Source of the DNA: Nocardia huaxiensis
GTDB lineage: Bacteria; Actinomycetota; Actinomycetes; Mycobacteriales; Mycobacteriaceae
Reading direction: 5' to 3'
Length of the DNA stretch: 64,000 bases
Assembly (NCBI RefSeq): GCF_013744875.1
Contig: NZ_CP059399.1
Span: 1,178,001-1,242,000 of the forward strand
Notes under the pieces: generated by a model
The model's input: only the letters and a program-made list of their open reading frames with translations
Databases searched by the model: none
What the model was told of the DNA's origin: nothing
In this document: positions 48,955 through 59,476 of the stretch, piece by piece
Layout: each line of letters starts with the position of its first letter
Position numbering within the stretch: position 1 is the stretch's first letter
Program-made: the position numbers and the translations under genes

Positions 48955-49401
48955 ATGTGGGGGAAGCTCGGCAAAGCCATATCCGAAGCGCGCGCCGGAA
49001 AGCGGCGAGGGATCGTGGCGCTGGCGTTGACGGCACTGACCATCGGCTGCCTGACAATGCTGGGCACCTACGAGAACACCGGCATCTACTTCCGAGGCGA
49101 GCAGGCCACCGCCCAGGTCACCGACTGTCGCTGGGTGAACCCCCGCCGCAAGCCGTCCTACTACATCTGCGCGGGCACCTGGACCCTGCGCAACGGGAGC
49201 ACCGGCACGGGTGACCTGCGCGGCGTGAAGAACAAGCTGGCCAAGGGAACTCCCATCCGAGTCCGCGCCACCAAGGGTGTAGCCCACGCCAAGCTCGGCC
49301 CCGGGACCCCCGCTCTCTTCGTCTTCGGCGCACTCGTGGCGATCGGCTCCTCGGGGGTTCTGATCGCTCAGTTCCGCCGCCGCGACTCGCCCTCCATCTA
49401 G
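48955..49401 (+). CDS. Small membrane protein with two helices
   Basis: This 148-residue protein is of unknown function; layout resembles DUF3592-type proteins. Helix 1 is at about residues 19-40 and helix 2 near 118-138, with a beta-rich extracytoplasmic segment of about 75 residues between them that contains two Cys. It is divergent from DUF4442, with only 61 bases between starts. Confidence 0.7.
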   Translation: MWGKLGKAISEARAGKRRGIVALALTALTIGCLTMLGTYENTGIYFRGEQATAQVTDCRWVNPRRKPSYYICAGTWTLRNGSTGTGDLRGVKNKLAKGTPIRVRATKGVAHAKLGPGTPALFVFGALVAIGSSGVLIAQFRRRDSPSI

Positions 49402-49487
49402 CCCTGCGCTGCTTGCCGTGCTGTCGCTGATTGACTGGATATTCATGCGGCTGACAGGGGAGACCAGGGGAAATGGTTGATAGGTGG

Positions 49488-49612
49488 CGACAACTGGACG
49501 GTTGCCTGATAGCTTGAGCCGTCGCGTGAAGTGTCGCGGCTGGAGGTCGGCGCCACTCGCCGGCTCGTCGGGGGAAATGGAGTTCTCGAAGATCATGCGT
49601 ATCCGCACTGCC
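49488..49612 (+). repeat. Conserved 5' region, copy 1 (upstream of a secreted protein)
   Basis: About 107 bases before the ATG and the first codons are closely similar to 50234-50357. Shared blocks include GACAACTGGACGG, TTGAGCCGTCGCGTGAAG, GCGGCTGGAG and TTCGTCGGGGGAA-like runs. The conservation is stronger here than in the two mature proteins. Confidence 0.8.
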
Positions 49613-49954
49613 GTCATGATGGGTGCGACCGTGGCGGGCGCCGCCGTCGCCGCCACCCTGTCCGCGGGCTCGGCCGCGGCCCTCACCCCCACCGTGGAGC
49701 CCGGCTTCCTCGGCGTGGAACTGACCCACTCCGAAACCGTGGCCCTGGCCAACAGCCCGATTCCGGGCTGGCTCGAAGCCGCCAACCCGCCCGTCACCGT
49801 GTGGATCGACCCGGCCTCCCGCCTCCCGCAGAACGAGACCACCGTCTTCGCGACCTTCCCGCAGATCATCGGTGAGGCTGCCGCCGCACCCCAGGGCCAG
49901 ATCGGCTTCGCCCTGGACAACGGCTCCTTCGCGATCGGCCAATTCCTGGGCTGA
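49595..49954 (+). CDS. Small secreted protein, paralogue 1
   Basis: This 119-residue exported protein has signal peptide MRIRTAVMMGATVAGAAVAA with cleavage near SAAALT. It is of unknown function. The mature part contains GFLGVELTHSETVALANSPIP, which matches LYFGVALDSGETVALSNSPIP of the neighbour at 50339. ATG 49595 is chosen by comparison: an upstream ATG 49577 is GTG in the second copy, where a stop follows, so it is not the start. Confidence 0.75.
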   Translation: MRIRTAVMMGATVAGAAVAATLSAGSAAALTPTVEPGFLGVELTHSETVALANSPIPGWLEAANPPVTVWIDPASRLPQNETTVFATFPQIIGEAAAAPQGQIGFALDNGSFAIGQFLG

Positions 49955-49965
49955 CCCCAAACCCG

Positions 49966-50002
49966 CTGCGCCGCACTCGAACCCATTTCGCGTGCGGCGC
50001 AG
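49966..50002. terminator. Hairpin after paralogue 1
   Basis: Arms CTGCGCCGCAC and GTGCGGCGCAG enclose a 15-base loop, 11 bases after the stop. Confidence 0.6.
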
Positions 50003-50046
50003 TTGCGTTCGCGGAGGGAACCGGTCCCGCCGCGCAGCCGGTCAAT

Positions 50047-50178
50047 TCAGGAACGGAATTCCGCCATTCCCGCCTCGCGGGCCTCGTGTGAGATGAATGC
50101 GTCAGGTGAGTTGCGCTCAGCTGCGAGCTCTGCGCGAACGGCTATGCGGAGGCGGGTTTCCTCGCTGAGCTCGGCCAT
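50047..50178 (-). CDS. Possible 43-residue small ORF
   Basis: ATG 50178 reads MAELSEETRLRIAVRAELAA and ends EAREAGMAEFRS. It is helix-rich and charged, with a weak upstream ribosome site. It lies antisense in the gap between the two secreted paralogues. No family is recognised; it may be chance. Confidence 0.3.
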   Translation of the reverse strand: MAELSEETRLRIAVRAELAAERNSPDAFISHEAREAGMAEFRS

Positions 50179-50233
50179 GCCCGGGAGCATATGGTCGGCT
50201 GGCTTCGTACGCCATGGCCGACGGCGCTCGAGA

Positions 50234-50357
50234 CGACAACTGGACGGGCGCTTGATAATTTGAGCCGTCGCGTGAAGGGCGCGGCTGGAGATCGGCGCCA
50301 AATGCCGGTTCGTCGGGGGAAGTGGAGTTTTCGTAATCATGGGTATTCGTACCGCTG
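50234..50357 (+). repeat. Conserved 5' region, copy 2
   Basis: Second copy of the region at 49488-49612, about 746 bases downstream and in the same orientation, again ending in the first codons of a secreted-protein gene. Confidence 0.8.
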
Positions 50358-50722
50358 TCGCCGCGCTGGGCATCGTGTTGGCGAGCGGTTTCGGAGTGTC
50401 GGCTGGAGCGGGGGCGGCGGGTGCGATCGATCCGCTCAGTTCTCCGGAAAAGGGCCTGTACTTCGGGGTGGCGCTGGACAGCGGTGAGACTGTGGCGCTG
50501 AGCAATTCGCCCATCCCGGTCGTGCTCGATCGGATCGTGGGTGATTCCGCGATCTTCCTGATCAGCAGTGGAGGTGGGGAGTTCGATTCCTATTACCTCA
50601 GTTTCCCGGTCAGCGACGTGATCGCCCAGGTTGCCGCGCGCGGCGGCCACTTCGGGATCGCCTGGGTGGACGCTGCCCAGAATTACGGCCGGTCGTTCCG
50701 GCTCGTCGCGGTCCTGCCCTGA
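50339..50722 (+). CDS. Small secreted protein, paralogue 2
   Basis: This 127-residue exported protein is of unknown function. The signal peptide MGIRTAVAALGIVLASGFGV ends near AGAAGA. The mature part shares the GVALDSGETVALSNSPIPVV motif with paralogue 1 but then diverges. No Cys are present. Tandem duplication of the gene with its upstream region explains the pair. Confidence 0.75.
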   Translation: MGIRTAVAALGIVLASGFGVSAGAGAAGAIDPLSSPEKGLYFGVALDSGETVALSNSPIPVVLDRIVGDSAIFLISSGGGEFDSYYLSFPVSDVIAQVAARGGHFGIAWVDAAQNYGRSFRLVAVLP

Positions 50723-50747
50723 TCGTGACCGGACAGGCGGCGGAAGG

Positions 50748-51821
50748 CTAGCTGCCCGCCGCCTTCTTGTCAGGATGGGAAGTGCCCCACGTGATTTCGG
50801 GTAGCGCGAGCGCGGCAGCCGTTTGCAGGTGATGCAGTGACGGCACACGCAGGCGCAAACCCGGGATCTCGATGGTGATGTGGGAGTCCGGACGCGGAGC
50901 CGGGCCGGGCTCGACCCGTGCCGGAAGTGCCAGGGGCGGTTCGGGTTCCGGCTCGGGGACCGGGGGAGTGGTCGCGCTGCGCGACGCGCCCGGGATGAAG
51001 TTCGCTACCAGTCGTCCGGGCGCGGTGAGAATGCCCAGGGCCTGATTCGCGGTACCGGTAAGGAGATCCCGGGCCTGGATGGCGGTCCCGGAGACGAGAT
51101 CCAGTGCTTGGTCGGCGGTGCTGGTGATCGCGTCGCGCGCCTGCTGCGCGGTGCCGGTGATCACCTCGAGCGCCTGGTCCGCTGTGCCGGTGATCATGTC
51201 GCGCGCTTGGCCCGCCACGGTGGCGAGGGTCGCGAGCGGGTCTGCGGCCGGGGTGGCCGTCTCCGGTACCGGCAGGGCGAACTGGGGGTCAGGGCCGCCG
51301 ATGGCGATGTAATTCGTTGTGGTGGTGGGGTATTGGTAGTAGCCGGGGTCGCCGAGGCGGCGGGAGGTGGTGGCGCGTTCGGCGATGGTGCCGGGGATGC
51401 GGGTGATGTCGGAGGCGGCGGCCGAGACCGCGCCGGCGATGCGGACGGCGTCGCTGAGCGGGCTGGCGGCGTAGGCGTCCTGGGCGTTCTCGGCGGCTTT
51501 GCGGGCCGAATGGGCCCAGTGCACCATTTCGGCGAGCAGCATTTCGACGTGGCCGAGTACGGCGACCGCGCGCAGGGTCACCTCGACGGGCAGCAGGACC
51601 GCGCCCGCGAGGACTTCGCCGGGGAGCGGCGCGGGCGCTTGGCCGTTGAGCATCGGTCCGGCGGCGCCCTGCCAGCCGGCGCGATAGCCCGGACCGATCG
51701 GCATGGGGCGTTGTACTTGCACGGGTGCGCGCACGACGGTGACGCCCTGGGGGAGTCGGCGGTCGGTGGCGCCCAGTCCGGGTAGCTGCGGAAGCGCGTT
51801 GAATACGGACAGAATCGACAT
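50748..51821 (-). CDS. Protein with amphipathic 11/22-residue repeats
   Basis: This 357-residue protein has no signal peptide and fits no known family. ATG 51821 follows AGGAGGGG. A Pro-rich start and a helical segment (about 70-125) are followed, near residues 210-270, by tandem copies of a unit like QARDxITGTADQALEVITGT, seen as QARDMITGTADQALEVITG, QARDAITSTADQALDLVSG and QARDLLTGTANQALGILTA. The spacing gives amphipathic helices of apolipoprotein or coiled type. A Pro-Glu stretch and a C-terminal beta segment (DSHITIEIPGLRLRVPS) complete it. A membrane- or lipid-surface role is possible. Confidence 0.7.
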   Translation of the reverse strand: MSILSVFNALPQLPGLGATDRRLPQGVTVVRAPVQVQRPMPIGPGYRAGWQGAAGPMLNGQAPAPLPGEVLAGAVLLPVEVTLRAVAVLGHVEMLLAEMVHWAHSARKAAENAQDAYAASPLSDAVRIAGAVSAAASDITRIPGTIAERATTSRRLGDPGYYQYPTTTTNYIAIGGPDPQFALPVPETATPAADPLATLATVAGQARDMITGTADQALEVITGTAQQARDAITSTADQALDLVSGTAIQARDLLTGTANQALGILTAPGRLVANFIPGASRSATTPPVPEPEPEPPLALPARVEPGPAPRPDSHITIEIPGLRLRVPSLHHLQTAAALALPEITWGTSHPDKKAAGS

Positions 51822-52399
51822 GCCAAACCCCTCCTGCTCGTGCGCTCCCCGGTCCCGGATGGTCGGAACCCCGCGCACAACGGCATTATTGGGACCCTAA
51901 CCCGCCCTCGTGCGGCCCGTCGCGGTGAAGGCGGCGCTCCGGCGCAAATCGGACAGCCGGATGCCACCTACCGGACCCGATGTGACCTGGGTTATCGGTG
52001 ACGAAGGTAATCCAGGGGGCGATTTGAACTGCCCCCCGGCCGTGGGGCATACTGTTCGGGTTGCCCGCACCGGGTTGTGTGGATTCCAGTGGAATTCCGC
52101 AGGTGGCGGGTGAGTGAGACCCAATTTTGCACCCGCCCGATGCTGGCGCGGGTGCGTCCGGGACACTGTTTCGCGGCCCATATGGATTCTTTCCTGGGCT
52201 GGGGAATGAGCAATAGGGCGACACGCCCGACCGCGTGGACCGGATGAACCATGACAGATGAACAGCGGTGACGGATCGGGCGAGGCCCGGTCGTAGTGAT
52301 TGGCTGATGCGTCTTCGTGTGTTCGGGCTGTGCAAATGAGGGTGGTCTGAGAGGGAAACCTCTTGGCCCACAACGTAAGCGGAGAAAAGGACACTCAGC
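51822..52399. other. Intergenic region upstream of rpsJ
   Basis: 578 bases without a supported gene. It contains the S10 operon promoter (52024-52053) and a leader of about 340 bases before rpsJ. GC-rich inverted segments are seen in the leader, but no known riboswitch or ribosomal-protein binding element is recognised. Confidence 0.6.
52024..52053 (+). promoter_or_regulatory. Sigma-A-type promoter of the S10 operon
   Basis: TTGAAC (52024-52029) and CATACT (52048-52053) are 18 bases apart. The start would lie near 52060, leaving an unusually long 5' leader before rpsJ at 52400. Confidence 0.6.
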
Positions 52400-52705
52400 G
52401 TGGCGGGACAGAAGATCCGCATCAGGCTCAAGGCCTACGACCATGAGGCGATCGACGCGTCTGCGCGCAAGATCGTCGAGACGGTGACCCGCACCGGTGC
52501 CCGTGTCGTCGGGCCCGTGCCGTTGCCGACCGAGAAGAACGTGTACTGCGTCATCCGTTCGCCGCACAAGTACAAGGACTCGCGCGAGCACTTCGAGATG
52601 CGCACGCACAAGCGGCTGATCGACATCCTCGACCCGACGCCGAAGACCGTTGACGCTCTCATGCGCATCGATCTGCCGGCCAGCGTCGACGTCAACATTC
52701 AGTGA
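52400..52705 (+). CDS. rpsJ: 30S ribosomal protein S10
   Basis: This 101-residue protein of the small subunit head also serves as NusE in antitermination. GTG start after GGAGAAAAGG. It matches S10 along its length: [34 protein letters not shown] and [15 protein letters not shown]. It is the first gene of the eleven-gene S10 operon. Confidence 0.98.
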   Translation: MAGQKIRIRLKAYDHEAIDASARKIVETVTRTGARVVGPVPLPTEKNVYCVIRSPHKYKDSREHFEMRTHKRLIDILDPTPKTVDALMRIDLPASVDVNIQ

Positions 52706-52719
52706 CGGGGTATTCGACT

Positions 52720-53385
52720 ATGACTGACAACAAGAGCCGTCCGGCCGCGGGCATCCTGGGCACCAAGCTCGGCATGACCCAGGTCTTCGACGAGAAGAAC
52801 CGCGTCGTTCCTGTGACCGTCATCAAGGCTGGTCCGAACGTCGTCACCCAGATCCGCACCGAGGAGCGCGACGGTTACGCCGCCATCCAGGTTGCTTACG
52901 GCGCCATCGACCCGCGCAAGGTGAACAAGCCGGTTTCCGGCCAGTTCGCCAAGGCCGGCGTCACCCCGCGCCGCCACATCGCCGAGCTGCGCGTGGCCGA
53001 CACCTCCGCTTTCGAGGTCGGCCAGGAGATCAACGCCGACGCTTTCGAGGCCGGCAGCTACGTCGACGTCACCGGCACCTCCAAGGGCAAGGGCTTCGCG
53101 GGCACCATGAAGCGCCACGGTTTCCGTGGTCAGGGTGCTTCGCACGGTGCGCAGGCCGTGCACCGTCGTCCGGGTTCCATCGGCGGTTGCTCCACCCCGG
53201 GTCGCGTGTTCAAGGGCATGCGCATGTCCGGCCGGATGGGTAGCGACCGCGTCACCACGCAGAACCTCTCGGTCCACAAGGTGGATGCCGAGAACGGCCT
53301 GCTGCTGATCAAGGGCGCGATCCCGGGCCGCACCGGCGGCATCGTGATCGTCAAGAGTGCAGTGAAGGGTGGTGCCCGGGCGTGA
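52720..53385 (+). CDS. rplC: 50S ribosomal protein L3
   Basis: This 221-residue large-subunit protein binds near the peptidyl-transferase centre. It matches L3 along its length: [15 protein letters not shown] at the N-terminus and [20 protein letters not shown] centrally. ATG 52720 is used; an in-frame GTG at 52702 overlapping the rpsJ stop is less likely because L3 proteins begin near MTD. The stop overlaps rplD. Confidence 0.97.
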   Translation: MTDNKSRPAAGILGTKLGMTQVFDEKNRVVPVTVIKAGPNVVTQIRTEERDGYAAIQVAYGAIDPRKVNKPVSGQFAKAGVTPRRHIAELRVADTSAFEVGQEINADAFEAGSYVDVTGTSKGKGFAGTMKRHGFRGQGASHGAQAVHRRPGSIGGCSTPGRVFKGMRMSGRMGSDRVTTQNLSVHKVDAENGLLLIKGAIPGRTGGIVIVKSAVKGGARA

Positions 53386-54053
53386 GCACCGAGACCAAGA
53401 CCAACCTGACGCTTCCGGTCAAGGTGGCCGGCGGCAAGACCGAAGGCACCGTCGAGCTCCCCGCGGAGATCTTCGACGTGACCGCCAACATCGCGCTGAT
53501 GCACCAGGTCGTCGTGGCCCAGCAGGCCGCGGCTCGCCAGGGCACGCACGCCACCAAGACCCGCGGCGACGTCCGCGGCGGTGGCAAGAAGCCGTACCGC
53601 CAGAAGGGCACCGGCCGCGCCCGCCAGGGTTCGACCCGTGCGCCGCAGTTCGCCGGCGGTGGCACCGTGCACGGCCCGCAGCCGCGCGACTACACCCAGC
53701 GTCTGCCCAAGAAGATGAAGGTCGCCGCGCTGCGTGGCGCTCTGTCGGACCGGGCTCGCAACGAGCGCATCCACGTGATCACGGAACTGGTTGCGGGTCA
53801 GACCCCGTCGACCAAGACCGCCAAGTCTTTCCTCGCCGAGCTGTCGACCCGGAAGAACATCCTGGTCGTCGTCGGTCGCGAGGATGTCACCGCGTGGAAG
53901 AGCGTGGCGAACCTGCAGGGCGTGCACCCGATCGCCCCCGACCAGCTGAACACCTACGACGTCCTGAAGTCGGACGAGGTCGTGTTCTCGGTCGAGGCGC
54001 TCAACGCCTTCGTGCACGGCCCCGCCGAAGCTGCACAGGAGGAGAGCAAGTGA
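53382..54053 (+). CDS. rplD: 50S ribosomal protein L4
   Basis: This 223-residue protein lines part of the exit tunnel. The loop [19 protein letters not shown] is the tunnel extension. It starts at GTG in a four-base overlap with rplC and ends in a four-base overlap with rplW. In other bacteria L4 represses its own operon; no such site is visible here. Confidence 0.97.
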   Translation: MSTETKTNLTLPVKVAGGKTEGTVELPAEIFDVTANIALMHQVVVAQQAAARQGTHATKTRGDVRGGGKKPYRQKGTGRARQGSTRAPQFAGGGTVHGPQPRDYTQRLPKKMKVAALRGALSDRARNERIHVITELVAGQTPSTKTAKSFLAELSTRKNILVVVGREDVTAWKSVANLQGVHPIAPDQLNTYDVLKSDEVVFSVEALNAFVHGPAEAAQEESK

Positions 54054-54355
54054 CCACCATCGCCGATCCCCGCGACATCCTGCTCGCGCCGGTGATCTCC
54101 GAGAAGTCCTACGGACTGATCGAAGAGGGCACCTACACCTTCATCGTGCACCCGGACTCGAACAAGACGCAGATCAAGATTGCCGTCGAGAAGGTTTTCG
54201 GCGTCAAGGTGACCTCCGTCAACACCGCCAACCGTCAGGGCAAGCGCAAGCGGACCCGCTTCGGTTACGGCACGCGCAAGAGCACCAAGCGCGCGCTCGT
54301 GACCATCTCGGCCGACAGCAAGCCCATCGAGATCTTCGGAGGCCCGGTCGCGTAA
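54050..54355 (+). CDS. rplW: 50S ribosomal protein L23
   Basis: This 101-residue exit-site protein is the docking point for SRP and trigger factor. GTG start overlaps the rplD stop after GGAGAG. Motifs: [20 protein letters not shown] and the basic loop [19 protein letters not shown]. Confidence 0.97.
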   Translation: MTTIADPRDILLAPVISEKSYGLIEEGTYTFIVHPDSNKTQIKIAVEKVFGVKVTSVNTANRQGKRKRTRFGYGTRKSTKRALVTISADSKPIEIFGGPVA

Positions 54356-54388
54356 GCGGCGGGGACTTCAGAAAGTAGAGAAGAACTC

Positions 54389-55219
<831 letters not shown>

Positions 55220-55233
55220 GGAGGAGGTCAGAC

Positions 55234-55515
55234 ATGCCACGCAGCCTCAAGAAGGGCCCGTTCGTCGACGAACACCTCCTCAAGAAGGTGGACGTTCAGA
55301 ACGAGAAGGGCACGAAGCAGGTCATCAAGACCTGGTCGCGTCGTTCCACCATCATCCCCGACTTCATCGGTCACACGTTCTCGGTCCACGACGGCCGCAA
55401 GCACGTGCCGGTGTTCGTGTCGGAGAACATGGTCGGACACAAGCTCGGTGAATTCGCGCCGACTCGTACGTTCAAGAGCCACGTCAAGGAAGATCGGAAG
55501 AGCAAGCGGCGATGA
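55234..55515 (+). CDS. rpsS: 30S ribosomal protein S19
   Basis: This 93-residue protein of the small-subunit head contacts S13 and the A-site t[21 protein letters not shown] at the start is diagnostic. AAGGAGGAGGT precedes the ATG. The stop overlaps rplV by four bases. Confidence 0.98.
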   Translation: MPRSLKKGPFVDEHLLKKVDVQNEKGTKQVIKTWSRRSTIIPDFIGHTFSVHDGRKHVPVFVSENMVGHKLGEFAPTRTFKSHVKEDRKSKRR

Positions 55516-55907
55516 GCACTGAAACTCAGAACCCGACCGCGCGCGCGACCGCGAAGCACGTTCGCGTGACCCCGATGAAGGCTCGCCGTGTCGTGGACCT
55601 GGTCCGCGGCAAGCGAGTCGAGGACGCGCTGAACATCCTGCGGTTCGCCCCGCAGGCCGCCAGCGAGCCGGTCGCCAAGGTTGTGGCCTCGGCCGCCGCC
55701 AACGCGCAGAACAACCTGGGCCTGAACCCGGCGACGCTGGTCATCTCGACCGCGTTCGTCGACGAGGGCGCGACCATGAAGCGTTTCCAGCCGCGCGCCC
55801 AGGGCCGTGCGTTCCGGATTCGCAAGCGCACCAGCCACATCACCATCGAGGTCGAGAGCGTGCCCACTGCCGGTGCCACTCGTAACCGGAAGGGAGGGGC
55901 AAAGTAA
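55512..55907 (+). CDS. rplV: 50S ribosomal protein L22
   Basis: This 131-residue tunnel protein has the start region [20 protein letters not shown] and the hairpin [20 protein letters not shown], in which macrolide resistance changes arise in other species. It is directly followed by rpsC with no gap. Confidence 0.97.
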   Translation: MSTETQNPTARATAKHVRVTPMKARRVVDLVRGKRVEDALNILRFAPQAASEPVAKVVASAAANAQNNLGLNPATLVISTAFVDEGATMKRFQPRAQGRAFRIRKRTSHITIEVESVPTAGATRNRKGGAK

Positions 55908-56714
<807 letters not shown>

Positions 56715-56717
56715 CCT

Positions 56718-57134
56718 ATGTTGATGCCCCGCAAGGTCAAGCACCGTAAGCAGCATCACCCGAAGCGCTCTGGCATGGCCAAGGGCGGCACCGCGGTTTC
56801 GTTCGGCGAGTACGGCATCCAGGCTCTGGAGCCGGCCTACGTGACGAACCGTCAGATCGAGTCGGCGCGTATCGCGATGACCCGCCACATCAAGCGTGGC
56901 GGCAAGGTCTGGATCAACATCTACCCGGACCGTCCGCTCACCAAGAAGCCGGCCGAAACCCGAATGGGTTCCGGTAAGGGTTCGCCGGAGTGGTGGATCG
57001 CGAACGTGAAGCCCGGCCGGGTCATGTTCGAGCTGTCCTACCCGAACGAGGAGACCGCTCGCGAGGCCCTGCGCCGCGCGATGCACAAGCTCCCGATGAA
57101 GTGCCGGATCGTGACGCGAGAGGAGCAGTTCTGA
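56718..57134 (+). CDS. rplP: 50S ribosomal protein L16
   Basis: This 138-residue protein sits at the A-site tRNA elbow. It starts [15 protein letters not shown], as in mycobacterial L16 apart from one residue. It contains [20 protein letters not shown] and the C-terminal REEQF. Stop and rpmC start share TGATG. Confidence 0.98.
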   Translation: MLMPRKVKHRKQHHPKRSGMAKGGTAVSFGEYGIQALEPAYVTNRQIESARIAMTRHIKRGGKVWINIYPDRPLTKKPAETRMGSGKGSPEWWIANVKPGRVMFELSYPNEETAREALRRAMHKLPMKCRIVTREEQF

Positions 57135-57373
57135 TGGCTACCGGAACTCCGGCCGCAGATCTGCGCGAGCTCAACGAAGACGAGCTCGTCGCCAAGCTGC
57201 GCGAATCCAAGGAAGAGCTGTTCAACCTGCGCTTCCAGATGGCGACCGGTCAGATGACCAACAACCGTCGCCTGCGTGTGGTCCGTCACGAGATCGCCCG
57301 CATCTACACGGTCATGCGCGAGCGTGAGCTCGGCCTGGCCTCCGGTCCTGAAGGCAAGGGAGACGCCGCATGA
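57134..57373 (+). CDS. rpmC: 50S ribosomal protein L29
   Basis: This 79-residue exit-site protein starts at the TGATG junction with rplP. The helical hairpin [20 protein letters not shown] and [16 protein letters not shown] is diagnostic. The stop overlaps rpsQ. Confidence 0.96.
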   Translation: MATGTPAADLRELNEDELVAKLRESKEELFNLRFQMATGQMTNNRRLRVVRHEIARIYTVMRERELGLASGPEGKGDAA

Positions 57374-57666
57374 GCGACGTAAAGGGCCCGGCCAAGACGC
57401 CGGCCAAGCAGGAGGAGCGTGGCTCGCGCAAGGTGCGCATCGGCTACGTCGTCTCCGACAAGATGACCAAGACCATCGTGGTCGAGCTGGAAGATCGCGT
57501 GAAGCACAAGCTTTACGGCAAGATCATCCGCACCACCTCGAAGGTGAAGGCGCACGACGAGAACGAGATCGCCGGCATCGGCGACCGCGTGCAGCTGATG
57601 GAGACCCGTCCGCTGTCCGCCACCAAGCGGTGGCGTCTGGTCGAGGTCCTCGAGAAGGCTAAGTAA
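57370..57666 (+). CDS. rpsQ: 30S ribosomal protein S17
   Basis: This 98-residue early assembly protein of the small subunit contains [20 protein letters not shown] and [18 protein letters not shown]. An N-terminal extension of about 18 residues is Lys/Pro-rich. It is the last gene of the operon; rplN does not follow. Confidence 0.97.
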   Translation: MSDVKGPAKTPAKQEERGSRKVRIGYVVSDKMTKTIVVELEDRVKHKLYGKIIRTTSKVKAHDENEIAGIGDRVQLMETRPLSATKRWRLVEVLEKAK

Positions 57667-57693
57667 GCTCTCGAAGTCTCACAGTTTGTAAAG

Positions 57694-57732
57694 CGAAGGC
57701 CCGCTTCCCGTTTCGGGGGAAGCGGGCCTTCG
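57694..57732. terminator. S10 operon terminator
   Basis: A 16-bp stem (CGAAGGCCCGCTTCCC and complement) with a seven-base loop lies 27 bases after rpsQ. It separates the S10 cluster from the next gene, as in mycobacteria. Confidence 0.88.
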
Positions 57733-57812
57733 TGTATTTGTCGCGTAGGTCTCGTTAACAGTCGGTCGGGTATTGGCGTTGGACCCGGTGGAAGCGCTAT
57801 CTTTTTCGTGCT

Positions 57813-58400
57813 ATGAGGGATGCTGTGACGACTCCGGGTGCTTGGCGATCGAGCGACAACGAAGTGGTGTCTTTTCGGGACGCCGCAGTGGCATGGGCCC
57901 TGGCCGCCCATGAGGTGCTGGCCGAAACCGCAACTGGCTACGGCCATTTCGTGACGATCAACGAACTCGCCGAGCGCGTGCAGGAAATGTCCGGCGTCCG
58001 CACCAGCGCCCCCACCCGCACCTGGATGGACGCCATCCTGCGCAAGGTCGCCCGCCGCTGCCACAACGCCGGCGAGCCCCCGCTCACTGCCCTGTGCGTC
58101 AAGCAGAACCACAAGGTCACCGAAAGCTACAAGTACGTCCTGGAATTGGCGCACCTCCCCATCCCCGCGGACATGGAAGTGCACGCCGCCTACGCCCGCT
58201 GGCAGTGCTACGCGGCGTACGGCGCCGACATCCCGGCCGACGGCGGCGTCCCGCCCCTCATCTCCAAAAACGGTGTCTCGCAGCGCGTTACTTCGGCGAA
58301 GCCCGCCCCCGCGGCCAAGCCGGACCCGGAGCCGCGTGCAGCCGTCTGTTCGACCTGCTTCACCCAGCTCCCGGCCAACGGCGTCTGCTTCTACTGCTAG
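57813..58400 (+). CDS. Protein with C-terminal CxxC...CxxC zinc-ribbon-like motif
   Basis: This 195-residue protein of unknown function has a helical N-terminal domain (residues about 20-90) with TYGHFVTINELAERV-like sequence resembling a wHTH. It ends in CSTCFTQLPANGVCFYC, two CxxC pairs that suit a small zinc ribbon. A Pro/Ala linker joins the parts. A TATCTT box lies 9 bases before ATG 57813; GTG 57825 is another start. DNA or RNA binding is possible but unproven. Confidence 0.65.
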   Translation: MRDAVTTPGAWRSSDNEVVSFRDAAVAWALAAHEVLAETATGYGHFVTINELAERVQEMSGVRTSAPTRTWMDAILRKVARRCHNAGEPPLTALCVKQNHKVTESYKYVLELAHLPIPADMEVHAAYARWQCYAAYGADIPADGGVPPLISKNGVSQRVTSAKPAPAAKPDPEPRAAVCSTCFTQLPANGVCFYC

Positions 58401-58410
58401 CCGCCCGCTG

Positions 58411-58836
58411 TCACAGGCTGCCGAGGTCGGCGGAGAGCCAGTGTTGCGGACGCATGTGGATGGTGACCATGTCGCCGTATGACTCGGACGCTTTCAGGTA
58501 CGCCTCGGCCTTGTCCGGGGCGAGGTAGCGTTCGGCCATTTCACGGTTCTCGGCGTCGGTCATCGGGGTGGTGGAGACGATGGGGCCCTCGGCGGTGACG
58601 TAGCGGATGGTGGGTTCCAGGACCTGGGCCATGAGGCTGAAGCGGCCGGCGGCTTGCAGGGCCCGGTTCTTCGCGGATTCGGTGCCGGTGATGATCCAGA
58701 GGTTGCCCTCGGGGGCGTACTGGTACCAGATGGGCACATTCAGTGGGGCCCGGTCGGGCTTGGTGGCGGTGACGGACAGCGCCCCGATGAGGGGCTGTGC
58801 GAGGAACTCCATGCGTTCTTGCGGTGTGAGTGCCAT
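58411..58836 (-). CDS. PPOX-class (pyridoxamine 5'-phosphate oxidase-like) flavin/F420 protein
   Basis: This 141-residue split-barrel protein has PLNVPIWYQYAPEGNLWIIT and NRALQAAGRFSLMAQV, the cofactor-binding strand pair of the PPOX/F420-dependent group that is abundant in mycolic-acid actinobacteria. The substrate is unknown. ATG 58836 lies seven bases after a TACCGT box on the minus strand; a longer open frame upstream has no homology. It lies 26 bases after marR and could be read with it. Confidence 0.82.
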   Translation of the reverse strand: MALTPQERMEFLAQPLIGALSVTATKPDRAPLNVPIWYQYAPEGNLWIITGTESAKNRALQAAGRFSLMAQVLEPTIRYVTAEGPIVSTTPMTDAENREMAERYLAPDKAEAYLKASESYGDMVTIHMRPQHWLSADLGSL

Positions 58837-58862
58837 GCAAACCACGGTACGACGCTCCGGTG

Positions 58863-59324
58863 TCAGACGGCCGGTGCGTGCAGGGATTCGACGACGCGGA
58901 CCAGGGGCGCGAGTTCGGCGTTCGAGGCGGCCTCGTCCAGTGCCTCTCGGAGGGCGGAATCGTTTGTGGGCCGGGCCCGTTCGAGGAGTTCGCGGCCGGC
59001 GTCGGTGACCTTGGTGTAGATGCCGCGGCGGTCGTGGGGGCACAGGTAGCGCTCGAGCAGGCCGCGGTCTTCGAGGCGGGTGACCAGGCGGGTGGTGGCG
59101 CTCTGGGACAGGACGACGGCGTCGGCCACCTGTTTCATCTGGAGCATGCCGCCGTCGCCGTCGTGCTGGCGGCTGAGGACGTTGAGCAGGGAGTATTCGC
59201 GGACGCTGAGGCCGTGGGCGGATTGCAGGGCGCGTTCCAGGTGGGCTTCGATGCGGCCGTGTAGCAGCGAGAGGGCGCACCAGCCGTCGGCGAGGGCGAT
59301 CATCGCGGGGTCGGTGGCGGTCAT
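58863..59324 (-). CDS. MarR-family transcriptional regulator
   Basis: This 153-residue winged-helix repressor shows the MarR core: YSLLNVLSRQHDGDGG, MKQVADAVVLSQSATTRLV (recognition helix) and ERYLCPHDRRGIYTKVTDAG (wing). ATG 59324 follows AAGGAGA. It is divergent from an MFS exporter that it likely represses, with an imperfect palindrome in the gap. Confidence 0.9.
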   Translation of the reverse strand: MTATDPAMIALADGWCALSLLHGRIEAHLERALQSAHGLSVREYSLLNVLSRQHDGDGGMLQMKQVADAVVLSQSATTRLVTRLEDRGLLERYLCPHDRRGIYTKVTDAGRELLERARPTNDSALREALDEAASNAELAPLVRVVESLHAPAV

Positions 59325-59425
59325 GGGATCTCCTTCTCGGTGCCGTCGGTCGTGCGAAGCGGCTGTCACCAGCATAGACCACTCGCGAAATAATCGGCGC
59401 TTGCAAATAACGCGCGCCTGCAACT

Positions 59426-59456
59426 ATTGTGAGTGCACGTAATGAGCACTTGCAAT
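59426..59456. promoter_or_regulatory. Putative MarR operator
   Basis: ATTGTGAGTGC and GCACTTGCAAT form 11-base arms with two mismatches around nine bases. TTGCAA also recurs at 59401-59406, and TGCAA at 59419-59423. The site lies just upstream of the MFS start at 59477. Confidence 0.5.
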
Positions 59457-59476
59457 CGTCTGTAAGGGGAAATCTC

